Shown piece after piece: positions 1 to 7,247 of a stretch of DNA of 12,418 nucleotides. Numbering within the stretch: the stretch's first letter is position 1; the number at the start of each line of letters is the position of its first letter. Under the pieces are notes generated by a model. It did no database searches and was not told the origin of the DNA. It saw only the letters and a program-made list of their open reading frames with translations. Origin of the DNA: Bacteroidaceae bacterium. Lineage in GTDB: Bacteria; Bacteroidota; Bacteroidia; Bacteroidales; Bacteroidaceae. Both the position numbers and the translations under genes were made by a program. The stretch spans positions 1-12,418 of the forward strand of contig JALNVG010000062.1 of assembly GCA_023227685.1 (NCBI GenBank), written 5' to 3'.

Positions 1-240
1 TATAGAACCACCGACGGCAAAAGATTCGATATCCACACGGAACAAACTCAATACCAAATTACCACCGTAAAAAAAACCTATCAATAAGAGAAAGGTAATT
101 AAAGTAGCTTTGGAGGCATTTACATCTCTCCCTTGTTCGCGTATATTAATAATAATAGGTATAGATCCTATAATATCTATAACTGCAAACATGACAATAA
201 AGGCACTAGCAATTTGTTGTATATCTAAGCTACCAAACAT
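1..240 (-). CDS. MarC family integral membrane protein (N-terminal part)
   Basis: This gene is cut by the left edge: 80 codons are present and the reading frame runs open through base 1. Translation begins MFGSLDIQQIASAFIVMFAV and continues with a DIIGSIPIIIN stretch. After a hydrophobic segment (about residues 48-66) comes FRVDIESFAVGGSI. The F-AVIDxIGxIP pattern in the first membrane helix, and the later SFAVGGxI, are typical of the MarC (UPF0056, formerly 'multiple antibiotic resistance') family of inner-membrane proteins with about six helices and roughly 200 residues. Transport substrates are not established for most members, and a drug-resistance role has not held up, so no specific function is assigned. 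The ATG at 240 is chosen because it opens the family's first helix and lies just below a good promoter element. The gene is divergent from the Crp-like regulator. Confidence 0.85.
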   Translation of the reverse strand, partial: MFGSLDIQQIASAFIVMFAVIDIIGSIPIIINIREQGRDVNASKATLITFLLLIGFFYGGNLVLSLFRVDIESFAVGGSI

Positions 241-261
241 AATATCTTTCTTATTTTTATG

Positions 262-269
262 CAAAGATA
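262..269 (-). promoter_or_regulatory. -7 element of the MarC gene promoter
   Basis: Read on the minus strand the bases are TATCTTTG followed by C, a perfect match to the Bacteroidota -7 consensus TAnnTTTG. A TTTG occurs at 286-289 as a possible -33 element, but the 16-base spacer is shorter than the usual 19 or so. Transcription would start near 255, giving a leader of only about 15 nt. Confidence 0.6.
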
Positions 270-344
270 AGCAATACAAACTATTCAAACTATAAAAAAC
301 ACAAAATATTATCCGAAAAATTAAGACGTAAAATATAATATAGT

Positions 345-352
345 TATTTTTG
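345..352 (+). promoter_or_regulatory. -7 element of the Crp-like regulator promoter
   Basis: TATTTTTG followed by C matches TAnnTTTG exactly and lies 26 bases before the ATG at 379. No clear -33 TTTG is present at the expected distance. With the MarC element it makes the 138-bp gap a divergent promoter region. Confidence 0.6.
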
Positions 353-378
353 CCTTATAAACCAAGTAAAAACCACTC

Positions 379-1113
379 ATGGAAACAATGTATGAAACAT
401 TATTGCAATTACCTCTTTTTCTAGGATTATGTGTTGAAGATTTTACTAATATTATAGAAAAAATAGAACTTCATTTTGCCAATTATCAGCAAGGAAAAGA
501 ATTGATTCACAAGAACGACGAATGCGAACAGCTTTGTTTTCTTATTCAAGGAGAATTATCCGTCGTAACTACATCTACGGATGAAAAATTTTCTATCATT
601 GAGAAAATAAAAGCACCATACGTTATCGAACCATACTCATTGTTTGGCTTGCGCACTCAATATCGATCCTCGTACATTTCTTTAACAGAAGCCAGCACAA
701 TCTGCATCCCTAAAAATATTATTATCGGGCAATTACTAAATTATCCTATATTCAGATTAAATTTCTTAAATATTCTCAGCAACAGGACCCAAAGCGTATA
801 CAATCTTCTATGGATAAATCCTAAGGAAGAAATTGAAGATATATTTGCACAATTTATTCTTACCCATTCTGAAAATTTTCAAGGTAAAAAGACTTTAAAT
901 ATAAGAATAAAAGATTTAGCACTATATTTATTCCGTACGAGAATTAAAACCTCGAACGCTCTGAATCATCTTCAACAACTGGGACTTATAGAAATGCACA
1001 GAAGAGAAATTATCATTCCTGACATTAACCAATTGATCCATTGGCGTATAAAAGAGAACCAACACGATACTACTCAAAAGGCGACAAAAAAAAGTGGAAC
1101 ATACCCAACTTGA
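379..1113 (+). CDS. Crp/Fnr-family transcriptional regulator
   Basis: This 244-residue protein has the two-domain layout of the Crp/Fnr family. An N-terminal cyclic-nucleotide-binding-like beta-roll (about residues 12-115) carries CFLIQGELSVV at 53-63, the usual 'hxxGxhxh' turn. In the nucleotide-binding cassette region, a Glu (E84) and an R-S-S (96-98) resemble the E and R-S that contact cAMP in CRP, but with a longer loop between them. A linker helix follows (about 120-145). A winged helix-turn-helix follows at about 173-216 (IRIKDLALYLF, then SNALNHLQQLGLIE). There are no clustered cysteines for an Fnr-type iron-sulfur cluster. The C-terminal tail (about 224-244) is basic and probably disordered. 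The ATG at 379 follows the promoter directly; an in-frame ATG three codons later is the alternative start. The family assignment is firm, but ligand and target genes cannot be read from the sequence. Confidence 0.9.
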   Translation: METMYETLLQLPLFLGLCVEDFTNIIEKIELHFANYQQGKELIHKNDECEQLCFLIQGELSVVTTSTDEKFSIIEKIKAPYVIEPYSLFGLRTQYRSSYISLTEASTICIPKNIIIGQLLNYPIFRLNFLNILSNRTQSVYNLLWINPKEEIEDIFAQFILTHSENFQGKKTLNIRIKDLALYLFRTRIKTSNALNHLQQLGLIEMHRREIIIPDINQLIHWRIKENQHDTTQKATKKSGTYPT

Positions 1114-1129
1114 GTACATTCCATTTTTT
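1086..1129. terminator. Probable bidirectional terminator between crp-like gene and guaA
   Basis: An interrupted inverted repeat pairs TGGAA (1095-1099) with TTCCA (1119-1123) and TAC (1102-1104) with GTA (1114-1116), across a two-base internal mismatch and a 9-base loop. It is followed by six T on the plus strand (1124-1129) and preceded by eight A (1086-1093), which read as eight T on the minus strand. It could therefore stop both the regulator transcript and the converging guaA transcript. The stem is modest and overlaps the regulator's last codons and stop. Confidence 0.5.
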
Positions 1130-1149
1130 ATATTTTAATCCGACAAAGA

Positions 1150-2673
1150 TTATTCCCATTCAATTGTTGCCGGCGGTTTCGAACTGATATCGTACGTAAC
1201 ACGATTTACCCCTTTCACCTTATTTATAATATCATTTGATATTTGCCCCAAGAATTCGTATGGAAGATGAGCCCAATCAGCTGTCATTGCATCAGTAGAT
1301 GTTACGGCTCTCAAAGCAACTGCTCTCTCATAAGTCCGTTCATCCCCCATCACTCCAACTGATTGAACAGGCAAAAGAATCACCCCTGCTTGCCAAACCT
1401 TATCATATAACTTCCAATCATGCAGACCTTGAATAAATATATCATCAGCCTCTTGTAAAATGTGTACCTTTTCACGAGTAATATCTCCGAGAATTCGGAC
1501 AGCAAGACCTGGACCGGGAAAAGGATGACGATTAATCAAATGCTCCGGCATATTCAATTGACGACCAACCTTCCGAACTTCATCCTTGAACAACAACCGC
1601 AACGGCTCACAAAGCTTGAGATCCATATTTTTGGGTAAACCTCCAACATTGTGATGGCTCTTTATCGTCATTCCCGAAATAGATAAAGACTCTATGCAAT
1701 CAGGATAAATAGTTCCTTGAGCTAACCATTTCACTTTTTTTATTTTGCAGGCTTCCTCATCAAACACTTCAATAAAACCCTTGCCGATTATTTTACGTTT
1801 ACACTCAGGGTCAGTAACACCAGCCAACTCTGTAAAAAACTTATCGCTAGCATCAACACCTATTACATTTAATCCAAGACCCTCATAATCATGCATTACA
1901 TTTTTAAATTCGTTTTTTCGAAGCAAACCGTGGTCGACAAAAATACATGTCAGATTTTTACCTATAGCCCGATGTAACAATGTAGCAGTAACCGATGAAT
2001 CAACACCACCACTCAAACCGAGTACTACCCTATCATCACCCAACTTTTCTTTTAACTGAGCAACGGTTCTTTCCACAAATGAAGCTGGCGACCAATCTTG
2101 TTTACAACCACAAATTTCCACTAAAAAATTACGTAGAATCATAGTCCCGTCTTCCGTATGAAAAACTTCAGGATGAAATTGCACACCCCATGCCTGCTTA
2201 TCCGCTATCTGATAAGCAGCAATATCAACATCTTCCGTAGAAGCGATTTTCTTAAAATCATCAGGAATTGCTGTTATGGAATCTCCGTGGCTCATCCAAA
2301 CCTGTGAATGATCTCTAACGCCTTTGAATAAAATATTATCTTTAGAAAAAGAAGAAAGACGCACACGGCCATATTCACGTGTTCCGGCCGATTCAACTTT
2401 TCCTCCAAACAGAGATACCATTAATTGCGCACCGTAGCAAATTCCAAGAATGGGATATTTGCCAAAAATATTCTTCAAATCTGTTTTAAAAGCCTTGTCG
2501 TCATAGACTGAAAAAGGACTCCCGGACAAGATAACACCTTTGATATTGACGTCGCCCTCAGGAAACTTATTGTAAGGAACAATTTCACAATAGGTATCCA
2601 GCTCACGCACACGCCGTGCAATAAGTTGAGTAGTCTGTGAACCGAAATCAAGGATAATTATTTTTTCTTCCAT
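1150..2673 (-). CDS. guaA: GMP synthase (glutamine-hydrolysing)
   Basis: GuaA converts XMP, ATP and glutamine to GMP in the cytoplasm, the last step of guanine nucleotide synthesis. The 507 residues are a normal length for the single-chain two-domain enzyme. The class I glutamine amidotransferase domain (about 1-190) has the nucleophile elbow GICYGAQLM with Cys79, and WGVQFHPEV supplying His167 and Glu169. The ATP-pyrophosphatase domain follows, with the P-loop-like motif SGGVDSS at 221-227. The C-terminal dimerisation domain (about 380-507) contains HPFPGPGLAVR and ends in PPATIEWE, the conserved XMP-binding tail. All catalytic residues are present. The ATG at 2673 gives the expected MEEKIIILDFGSQ start. 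The gene is monocistronic here, convergent with the Crp-like gene and divergent from gapA. Confidence 0.98.
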   Translation of the reverse strand: MEEKIIILDFGSQTTQLIARRVRELDTYCEIVPYNKFPEGDVNIKGVILSGSPFSVYDDKAFKTDLKNIFGKYPILGICYGAQLMVSLFGGKVESAGTREYGRVRLSSFSKDNILFKGVRDHSQVWMSHGDSITAIPDDFKKIASTEDVDIAAYQIADKQAWGVQFHPEVFHTEDGTMILRNFLVEICGCKQDWSPASFVERTVAQLKEKLGDDRVVLGLSGGVDSSVTATLLHRAIGKNLTCIFVDHGLLRKNEFKNVMHDYEGLGLNVIGVDASDKFFTELAGVTDPECKRKIIGKGFIEVFDEEACKIKKVKWLAQGTIYPDCIESLSISGMTIKSHHNVGGLPKNMDLKLCEPLRLLFKDEVRKVGRQLNMPEHLINRHPFPGPGLAVRILGDITREKVHILQEADDIFIQGLHDWKLYDKVWQAGVILLPVQSVGVMGDERTYERAVALRAVTSTDAMTADWAHLPYEFLGQISNDIINKVKGVNRVTYDISSKPPATIEWE

Positions 2674-2707
2674 ACCTGTGTTATGTAATAATAGTTAAAA
2701 AACTGTG

Positions 2708-2738
2708 CAAAGATAGCAATAAAATAGAATAATTCAAT
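2708..2738 (-). promoter_or_regulatory. guaA promoter
   Basis: Reading the minus strand, ATTG (2738-2735) acts as a near-match to the -33 TTTG element. It is separated by 19 bases from TATCTTTG (2715-2708), a perfect TAnnTTTG -7 box followed by C. The predicted start near 2702 leaves a leader of about 30 nt, too short for a purine riboswitch. Confidence 0.65.
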
Positions 2739-2922
2739 CCTTTCATTTAATAAATTTCTTAAATATTCAAAGATATCGAAATCATATAAACTATAATAGA
2801 AATGAGATTCATCATTGTCATTTTGAAAAGTAGACTTCGCAAAAACTATTCAAAAATATAGTTAAACAATATTTTTTTCCTTTTTAATGGAAAAATAATA
2901 TGTTATTATAAAAACAATTTAT

Positions 2923-2930
2923 TACTTTTG
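2923..2930 (+). promoter_or_regulatory. -7 element of the gapA promoter
   Basis: TACTTTTG followed by C is a perfect TAnnTTTG box. The best -33 candidate upstream is the poor match TGTT at 2901-2904, 18 bases away. The start would lie near 2936, giving an A/T-rich leader of about 55 nt. Confidence 0.6.
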
Positions 2931-2991
2931 CACCACAAAGAATTAAAGTAATTGAATTTTATTTTATAGAACCTTTAAAATTTTAAACAAA

Positions 2992-4002
2992 ATGATTAAA
3001 GTAGGTATTAATGGATTCGGACGTATTGGACGTTTTGTATTCCGTGCAGCTCAAGAAAGAAAAGACATTAAGATCGTTGGTATCAATGATTTGTGTTCAG
3101 TAGATTATTTAGCTTATATGCTTAAATATGACACAATGCACGGTCAATTCCAAGGCACTATCGAAGCCGATGTTGAAAAAAATTTACTGATTGTAAATGG
3201 TAATCCTATCCGCGTTACAGCAGAAAGAGACCCTGCAAATTTAAAATGGGACGCTGTAGGAGCTGAATATGTTGTTGAATCAACAGGTTTGTTCTTAACA
3301 AAAGAAAAAGCACAAGCTCATATTAAAGCCGGAGCAAAATATGTTGTTATGTCTGCACCTTCAAAAGATGACACTCCAATGTTCGTTTGTGGTGTTAACG
3401 ATAAGACTTATGCCGGTCAACAATTCGTTTCAAATGCTTCTTGTACGACCAACTGTTTGGCTCCTATCGCCAAAGTTTTAAACGATAAATTCGGTATCAC
3501 AGAAGGTTTGATGACAACAGTCCACTCTACAACTGCTACACAAAAGACCGTTGATGGTCCATCCGTGAAAGACTGGAGAGGTGGCCGTGCTGCTTCTGGT
3601 AATATTATTCCTTCGTCTACTGGTGCTGCAAAAGCTGTCGGTAAAGTTATCCCTCAATTAAACGGAAAATTAACTGGTATGTCAATGCGTGTTCCGACCT
3701 TGGATGTATCTGTTGTTGACTTAACTGTTAACTTGGCAAAGCCTGCTACTTATGCTGAAATTTGCGCTGAGATGAAGAGAGCTTCTGATAATGAGTTAAA
3801 GGGTGTTCTTGGTTATACAGACGAAGCTGTTGTATCTTCTGACTTCTTAGGTTGCAAGCTTACTTCCATCTTCGATGCAAAAGCAGGTATCGCTTTAACT
3901 GATAAATTCGTTAAAGTCGTATCTTGGTACGATAACGAAATCGGTTATTCAAACAAAGTTTGCGATTTAATCGCTCACATGGCTGAATACAATAAAAAAT
4001 AA
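2992..4002 (+). CDS. gapA: Type I glyceraldehyde-3-phosphate dehydrogenase
   Basis: This enzyme oxidatively phosphorylates glyceraldehyde 3-phosphate to 1,3-bisphosphoglycerate with NAD, in cytoplasmic glycolysis. The 336 residues match the family's length. The Rossmann dinucleotide motif GINGFGRIGR is at 5-14, and INDL with Asp33 marks NAD rather than NADP preference. The active site SNASCTTNC carries the nucleophile Cys151, with His178 in TTVHSTT as the general base. WYDNEIGYSNKV near the C-terminus is the usual signature. Codon choice (many GGT, GCT, GTT, GAT) looks more biased than in neighbouring genes, as expected for abundant glycolytic enzymes. It has its own promoter and a strong terminator, so it is probably monocistronic. 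The gene name gapA is by family; some Bacteroidota call it gap. Confidence 0.98.
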   Translation: MIKVGINGFGRIGRFVFRAAQERKDIKIVGINDLCSVDYLAYMLKYDTMHGQFQGTIEADVEKNLLIVNGNPIRVTAERDPANLKWDAVGAEYVVESTGLFLTKEKAQAHIKAGAKYVVMSAPSKDDTPMFVCGVNDKTYAGQQFVSNASCTTNCLAPIAKVLNDKFGITEGLMTTVHSTTATQKTVDGPSVKDWRGGRAASGNIIPSSTGAAKAVGKVIPQLNGKLTGMSMRVPTLDVSVVDLTVNLAKPATYAEICAEMKRASDNELKGVLGYTDEAVVSSDFLGCKLTSIFDAKAGIALTDKFVKVVSWYDNEIGYSNKVCDLIAHMAEYNKK

Positions 4003-4024
4003 TTATTGTAAACCAAAAATTTAG

Positions 4025-4058
4025 AAACCGCTCCGGGGTTATCCGGAGCGGTTTTTTT
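4025..4058 (+). terminator. Intrinsic terminator of gapA
   Basis: A perfect 12-bp stem pairs AAACCGCTCCGG (4025-4036) with CCGGAGCGGTTT (4043-4054) around the 6-base loop GGTTAT. A T-run continues to 4058. It starts 22 bases after the gapA stop and is the strongest hairpin seen in the window. Confidence 0.95.
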
Positions 4059-4122
4059 ATACCTTTCTATTTATATATTGTTAAAAAGCAACAAGTAAGC
4101 TACCGAATAACCACATTTTTTA

Positions 4123-4143
4123 TAGTTTTGCATATTATATTTG
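4123..4143 (+). promoter_or_regulatory. Tandem -7 elements before the peptidase operon
   Basis: Two perfect TAnnTTTG boxes stand 13 bases apart: TAGTTTTG (4123-4130, followed by C) and TATATTTG (4136-4143, followed by T). Neither has a convincing -33 TTTG. Either would give a leader of roughly 50-65 nt before the ATG at 4199, and both lie just beyond the gapA terminator. Confidence 0.55.
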
Positions 4144-4198
4144 TGAACAGCACTACCAAATAGATTAAAAGACTAAATTTTTTATTGATTTTTTTATA

Positions 4199-6259
4199 AT
4201 GAATATACCAAATCAGACTTCGAATCCTTTTTTCATGAGCTATAAAACTCCGCATGAAACGTTTCCTTTTTCTTTGATAAAAATTGAGCACTACGAACCC
4301 GCTATACGTGAGGGTATGGCCCAACAAAACCGAGAAATAAACGAAATTGTGCAAAATCCGGATCAACCGACATTCTCAAACACTATAGAAGCCTTAGAAA
4401 ATTCAGGAAAATTATTACAAGAAGTAACCACCATCTTTAGTAATATGCTAAGTGCCGAAACTTGTAATGAGTTACAAGAAGTAGCACAGAAATTAATGCC
4501 AGTGCTCAGTGAACATAGTACTAATATCACTCTAAACGAAAAACTCTTTAAACGCATAAACGAAGTCTATTTACAACATGAAAAACTAAATCTAAACACA
4601 GAAGAAAATAAGTTATTAGAAGACACCTATCTGAGTTTTACCAGACATGGAGCCAAATTAAAAGATGATGATCGCAATATTTATCGCAAACTGTCCTCTA
4701 AGCTTAGCACCTTGTCTCTAACGTTTAGTGAAAACAATCTAAAAGAAACCAATGACTTCTCGTTCACAATAACAAACGAAGACTCACTTAAGGGTTTACC
4801 ACAAACAGCTCTTGATGCAGCAATTGAAACAGCTAAAGAAAAAGGGTTGAAAGGTTGGTGCTTTACTCTTCAGGCCCCTAGTTATGTGCCTTTTATGAAA
4901 TACGCAGATGATCGCGAACTTCGTCATAAAATGTATATGGCTTATAATACCAAATGCACACACAAAAACAAATACAACAATTTCAGCATCATCAAAGACA
5001 TTGTCAACTACCGCATGAGACTTGCTAAGCTAATGGGTGAAAACAATTATGCAGATTTTGTTTTGCAACGCCGAATGGCAAAAGACTGTAAAACAGTTTA
5101 TAAATTACTTGATGATTTGATTGAGGCCTATATGCCAAAAGCAAAAGAAGAATGCAAGGCAGTAACGGACTTAGCCTGCGAAGAACAAGGACGCAATTTT
5201 GTTGTTATGCCGTGGGATTGGAGTTACTATTCCAATAAGCTACGAAACAAAAAATATAACATTGATGAAGAAATTCTACGTCCATATTTCGAACTTAGTC
5301 AAGTCAAGAAGGGCGTATTTGAACTAGCTACCAAATTATATGGCATTACCTTTAAAAAGAATCCTGATATTTCAGTCTATCACCCTGATGTCGAACCTTT
5401 CGAAGTATACGATGAAGACGGTAGTTTTCTCGCTATACTGTATACCGATTTCCATCCACGTAAAGGCAAACAGGCTGGTGCTTGGATGACATCTTTTAAA
5501 GAACAATATATAGACAAAGAGACCGGAAAAGACCATCGGCCGCATATCTCTCTGGTAATGAATTTCACTAAGCCGACTAAAGATAAACCATCACTGCTGA
5601 CTTTTGACGAAGTTAAGACTTTTCTTCATGAATTCGGACACAGCCTACACGGCATGTTCGCCCATACTACCTACATGAGTCTGAGCGGCACCAATGTCTA
5701 TTGGGATTTTGTAGAATTACCTTCGCAAATCATGGAAAATTTCGCAATTGAAAAAGAATTTCTGGATACATTCGCAGTACATTATCAAACAGGGGAAAAG
5801 TTACCGAATGAATGGATAAACCGCCTTATTGATGCATCAAACTTCAATATTGCTTATGCTTGCATTCGTCAAGTCGGTTTCGGTCTGCTTGACATGGCGT
5901 GGTACACACGCAATACTCCATTCGATGGAAATGTAACCACCTATGAAAAAGATGTTGAAAGAAAGATAAACATACTACCAGAAGTTAAAGATACTTCCAT
6001 GAGCACACAATTCAGCCATATATTTGCCGGTGGATATGCAGCAGGATATTATAGTTACAAATGGGCCGAAGTTTTGGATGCTGACGCCTTTTCACTCTTC
6101 AAAGAAAAAGGTATATTTAATAAAAAAATCGCAAAATCTTTTCGTGATAATATTCTCTCAAAAGGAGGTACGGAACATCCCATGACACTATACAAACGAT
6201 TTAGAGGACAAGAGCCTACGATTAAAGCACTACTCATAAGAAATAACATTATCAAATGA
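4199..6259 (+). CDS. M3-family zinc metallopeptidase, Dcp-like (peptidyl-dipeptidase)
   Basis: A 686-residue member of peptidase family M3, closest in layout to peptidyl-dipeptidase Dcp and oligopeptidase A, which trim short peptides in the cytoplasm. The zinc site is HEFGH at 477-481, with the third ligand Glu506 in DFVELPSQ. The long helical N-terminal half caps the channel, as in the family. Near the C-terminus, HIFAGGYAAGYYSYKWAE contains the substrate-binding Tyr-rich motif. There is no signal peptide or lipobox (it begins MNIPNQTSNPFF), so a cytoplasmic location is inferred. The start at 4199 keeps the conserved NPFF near the N-terminus; an in-frame ATG at codon 13 would remove it. It is the first gene of the six-gene cluster. 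Whether it cuts dipeptides (Dcp) or acts as an endopeptidase (PrlC/OpdA) cannot be settled here. Confidence 0.92.
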   Translation: MNIPNQTSNPFFMSYKTPHETFPFSLIKIEHYEPAIREGMAQQNREINEIVQNPDQPTFSNTIEALENSGKLLQEVTTIFSNMLSAETCNELQEVAQKLMPVLSEHSTNITLNEKLFKRINEVYLQHEKLNLNTEENKLLEDTYLSFTRHGAKLKDDDRNIYRKLSSKLSTLSLTFSENNLKETNDFSFTITNEDSLKGLPQTALDAAIETAKEKGLKGWCFTLQAPSYVPFMKYADDRELRHKMYMAYNTKCTHKNKYNNFSIIKDIVNYRMRLAKLMGENNYADFVLQRRMAKDCKTVYKLLDDLIEAYMPKAKEECKAVTDLACEEQGRNFVVMPWDWSYYSNKLRNKKYNIDEEILRPYFELSQVKKGVFELATKLYGITFKKNPDISVYHPDVEPFEVYDEDGSFLAILYTDFHPRKGKQAGAWMTSFKEQYIDKETGKDHRPHISLVMNFTKPTKDKPSLLTFDEVKTFLHEFGHSLHGMFAHTTYMSLSGTNVYWDFVELPSQIMENFAIEKEFLDTFAVHYQTGEKLPNEWINRLIDASNFNIAYACIRQVGFGLLDMAWYTRNTPFDGNVTTYEKDVERKINILPEVKDTSMSTQFSHIFAGGYAAGYYSYKWAEVLDADAFSLFKEKGIFNKKIAKSFRDNILSKGGTEHPMTLYKRFRGQEPTIKALLIRNNIIK

Positions 6260-6762
6260 AAATAAGAATAAAACATACAGCACTAATCTTCTTTCTCCTA
6301 TTCTGTATACCTGTTATGAATAGTTGCCAATCAGATGACGTTGTCCAAATATTCACAGGAAAGAAATGGCAGTTGACTTATATCACAGGGAAAGATAATA
6401 ATGATATATATGATTTTTGGAATGGCGATGCAACCGCTAAAAAAGCAAGTCTGGCCTATGTGAATAAAGACAACAATTTCACTGTCTCTTTTACCGGTAC
6501 GGCAACCAATAATATAATTAAGGGGAATATGACAGGTAACGTCCTTAATACTTCTTTTTCAGGCACTTGGTTAGCCAACGGAGAAACCGGCAAATTTTCG
6601 AGCATTATCACAAACTCTGGAGACGAGACAGATTCGTTGGCTGTAAACTTTCTCAAAGGATTAAACAGTGCCACCTCATATAAGGGAGATATAAATAATC
6701 TATACCTATATTATAAAAGTGGGAACCGTACTTTACGCATGACGTTCCATACAGCAAATTAA
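6256..6762 (+). CDS. Small lipoprotein, possibly surface-exposed (DUF4847-like)
   Basis: This 168-residue protein starts with a lipoprotein signal peptide: KIRIKH, a hydrophobic core at about 8-21, then VMNSC with Cys24 as the lipidated residue. The lipobox is relaxed, as is common in Bacteroidota. The mature N-terminus CQSDD resembles the acidic lipoprotein export signal that sends Bacteroidota lipoproteins to the cell surface. The remainder is rich in Asn, Thr, Gly and short beta-like strands (FTGKKWQLTYITG, then GNMTGNVLNTSFSGTW), suggesting a small beta-barrel or lipocalin-like fold. It recalls the DUF4847 family from memory, which I hold with moderate confidence. No catalytic motif is seen. 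Its ATG overlaps the peptidase stop (ATGA), so the two are translationally coupled. The next gene is 7 nt on. Confidence 0.75.
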   Translation: MKIRIKHTALIFFLLFCIPVMNSCQSDDVVQIFTGKKWQLTYITGKDNNDIYDFWNGDATAKKASLAYVNKDNNFTVSFTGTATNNIIKGNMTGNVLNTSFSGTWLANGETGKFSSIITNSGDETDSLAVNFLKGLNSATSYKGDINNLYLYYKSGNRTLRMTFHTAN

Positions 6763-6769
6763 AAAAATA

Positions 6770-7243
6770 ATGGACGAAAAAATAAAACAAGCAGCACTTG
6801 ACAGACGATATTTACGTATGGCAAGCATTTGGGCTGAAAATTCCTATTGCAAGCGCAGACAAGTAGGAGCTTTGATTATCAAGAATAAAATGATTATTTC
6901 CGATGGATACAACGGAACACCTTCAGGATTTGAAAATATCTGCGAGGATAAAAATAACATAACAAAACCGTACGTATTACATGCTGAAGCTAATGCAATC
7001 ACAAAAATTGCCCGCTCAAATAATAGCAGCGAAGGTGCAACCATGTACGTCACTTCTTCTCCTTGCATTGAATGCGCAAAACTTATTATCCAGGCTGGCA
7101 TCAAACGTGTGGTATATTCCGAACGTTATCGATTGGCGGATGGCATAGATCTAATGAAAAGGGCTGGAATAGAATTAGTATTCATCGACCCGAATGATAC
7201 TTCTGAACTATATAATGATACATCAAAAGAAAATAAGATCTAA
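6770..7243 (+). CDS. Deoxycytidylate (dCMP) deaminase
   Basis: A 157-residue zinc-dependent deaminase of the cytidine/deoxycytidylate deaminase superfamily. It converts dCMP to dUMP, the substrate of thymidylate synthase. The zinc and proton-shuttle residues are His71 and Glu73 in LHAEANAI, and Cys99 and Cys102 in PCIEC. The upstream CKRRQVGALI and SDGYNGTPSGFENICED stretches are the substrate-side motifs of the dCMP deaminase/ComEB group, and separate it from tRNA adenosine deaminase (TadA). It lies third in the operon. Its C-terminal tail (about 146-157) is hydrophilic and overlaps a possible but unlikely upstream start of the next gene. dCTP can act as an allosteric activator in this family; the sequence alone does not show whether that holds here. 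Confidence 0.92.
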   Translation: MDEKIKQAALDRRYLRMASIWAENSYCKRRQVGALIIKNKMIISDGYNGTPSGFENICEDKNNITKPYVLHAEANAITKIARSNNSSEGATMYVTSSPCIECAKLIIQAGIKRVVYSERYRLADGIDLMKRAGIELVFIDPNDTSELYNDTSKENKI

Positions 7244-7247
7244 AAAT

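Larger units (their letters stand above)
2674..2991. other. Divergent intergenic region guaA/gapA
   Basis: This is 318 very AT-rich bases between two divergent housekeeping genes. It holds the guaA promoter at its left end and the gapA -7 element at its right. A short inverted repeat (AACTAT at 2844-2849, ATAGTT at 2858-2863, 8-base spacer) lies in the middle and could be an operator or chance. I see no open reading frame, tRNA or riboswitch in it. Confidence 0.6.

Noticed and set aside
2674..2707. Purine riboswitch in the guaA leader
   Set aside because: The promoter position leaves only about 30 nt of leader, too short for an aptamer, and no conserved core is visible.
2844..2863. Inverted repeat AACTAT/ATAGTT between guaA and gapA as an operator
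   Set aside because: Only 6-bp arms in very AT-rich DNA, with no second copy near other promoters; noted in the intergenic entry but not called as a site.
7194..7247. Upstream in-frame ATG extending the S41 protease by 18 residues
   Set aside because: It would overlap the dCMP deaminase by 50 nt and put a non-signal-like stretch before the basic-hydrophobic anchor that starts cleanly at 7248.
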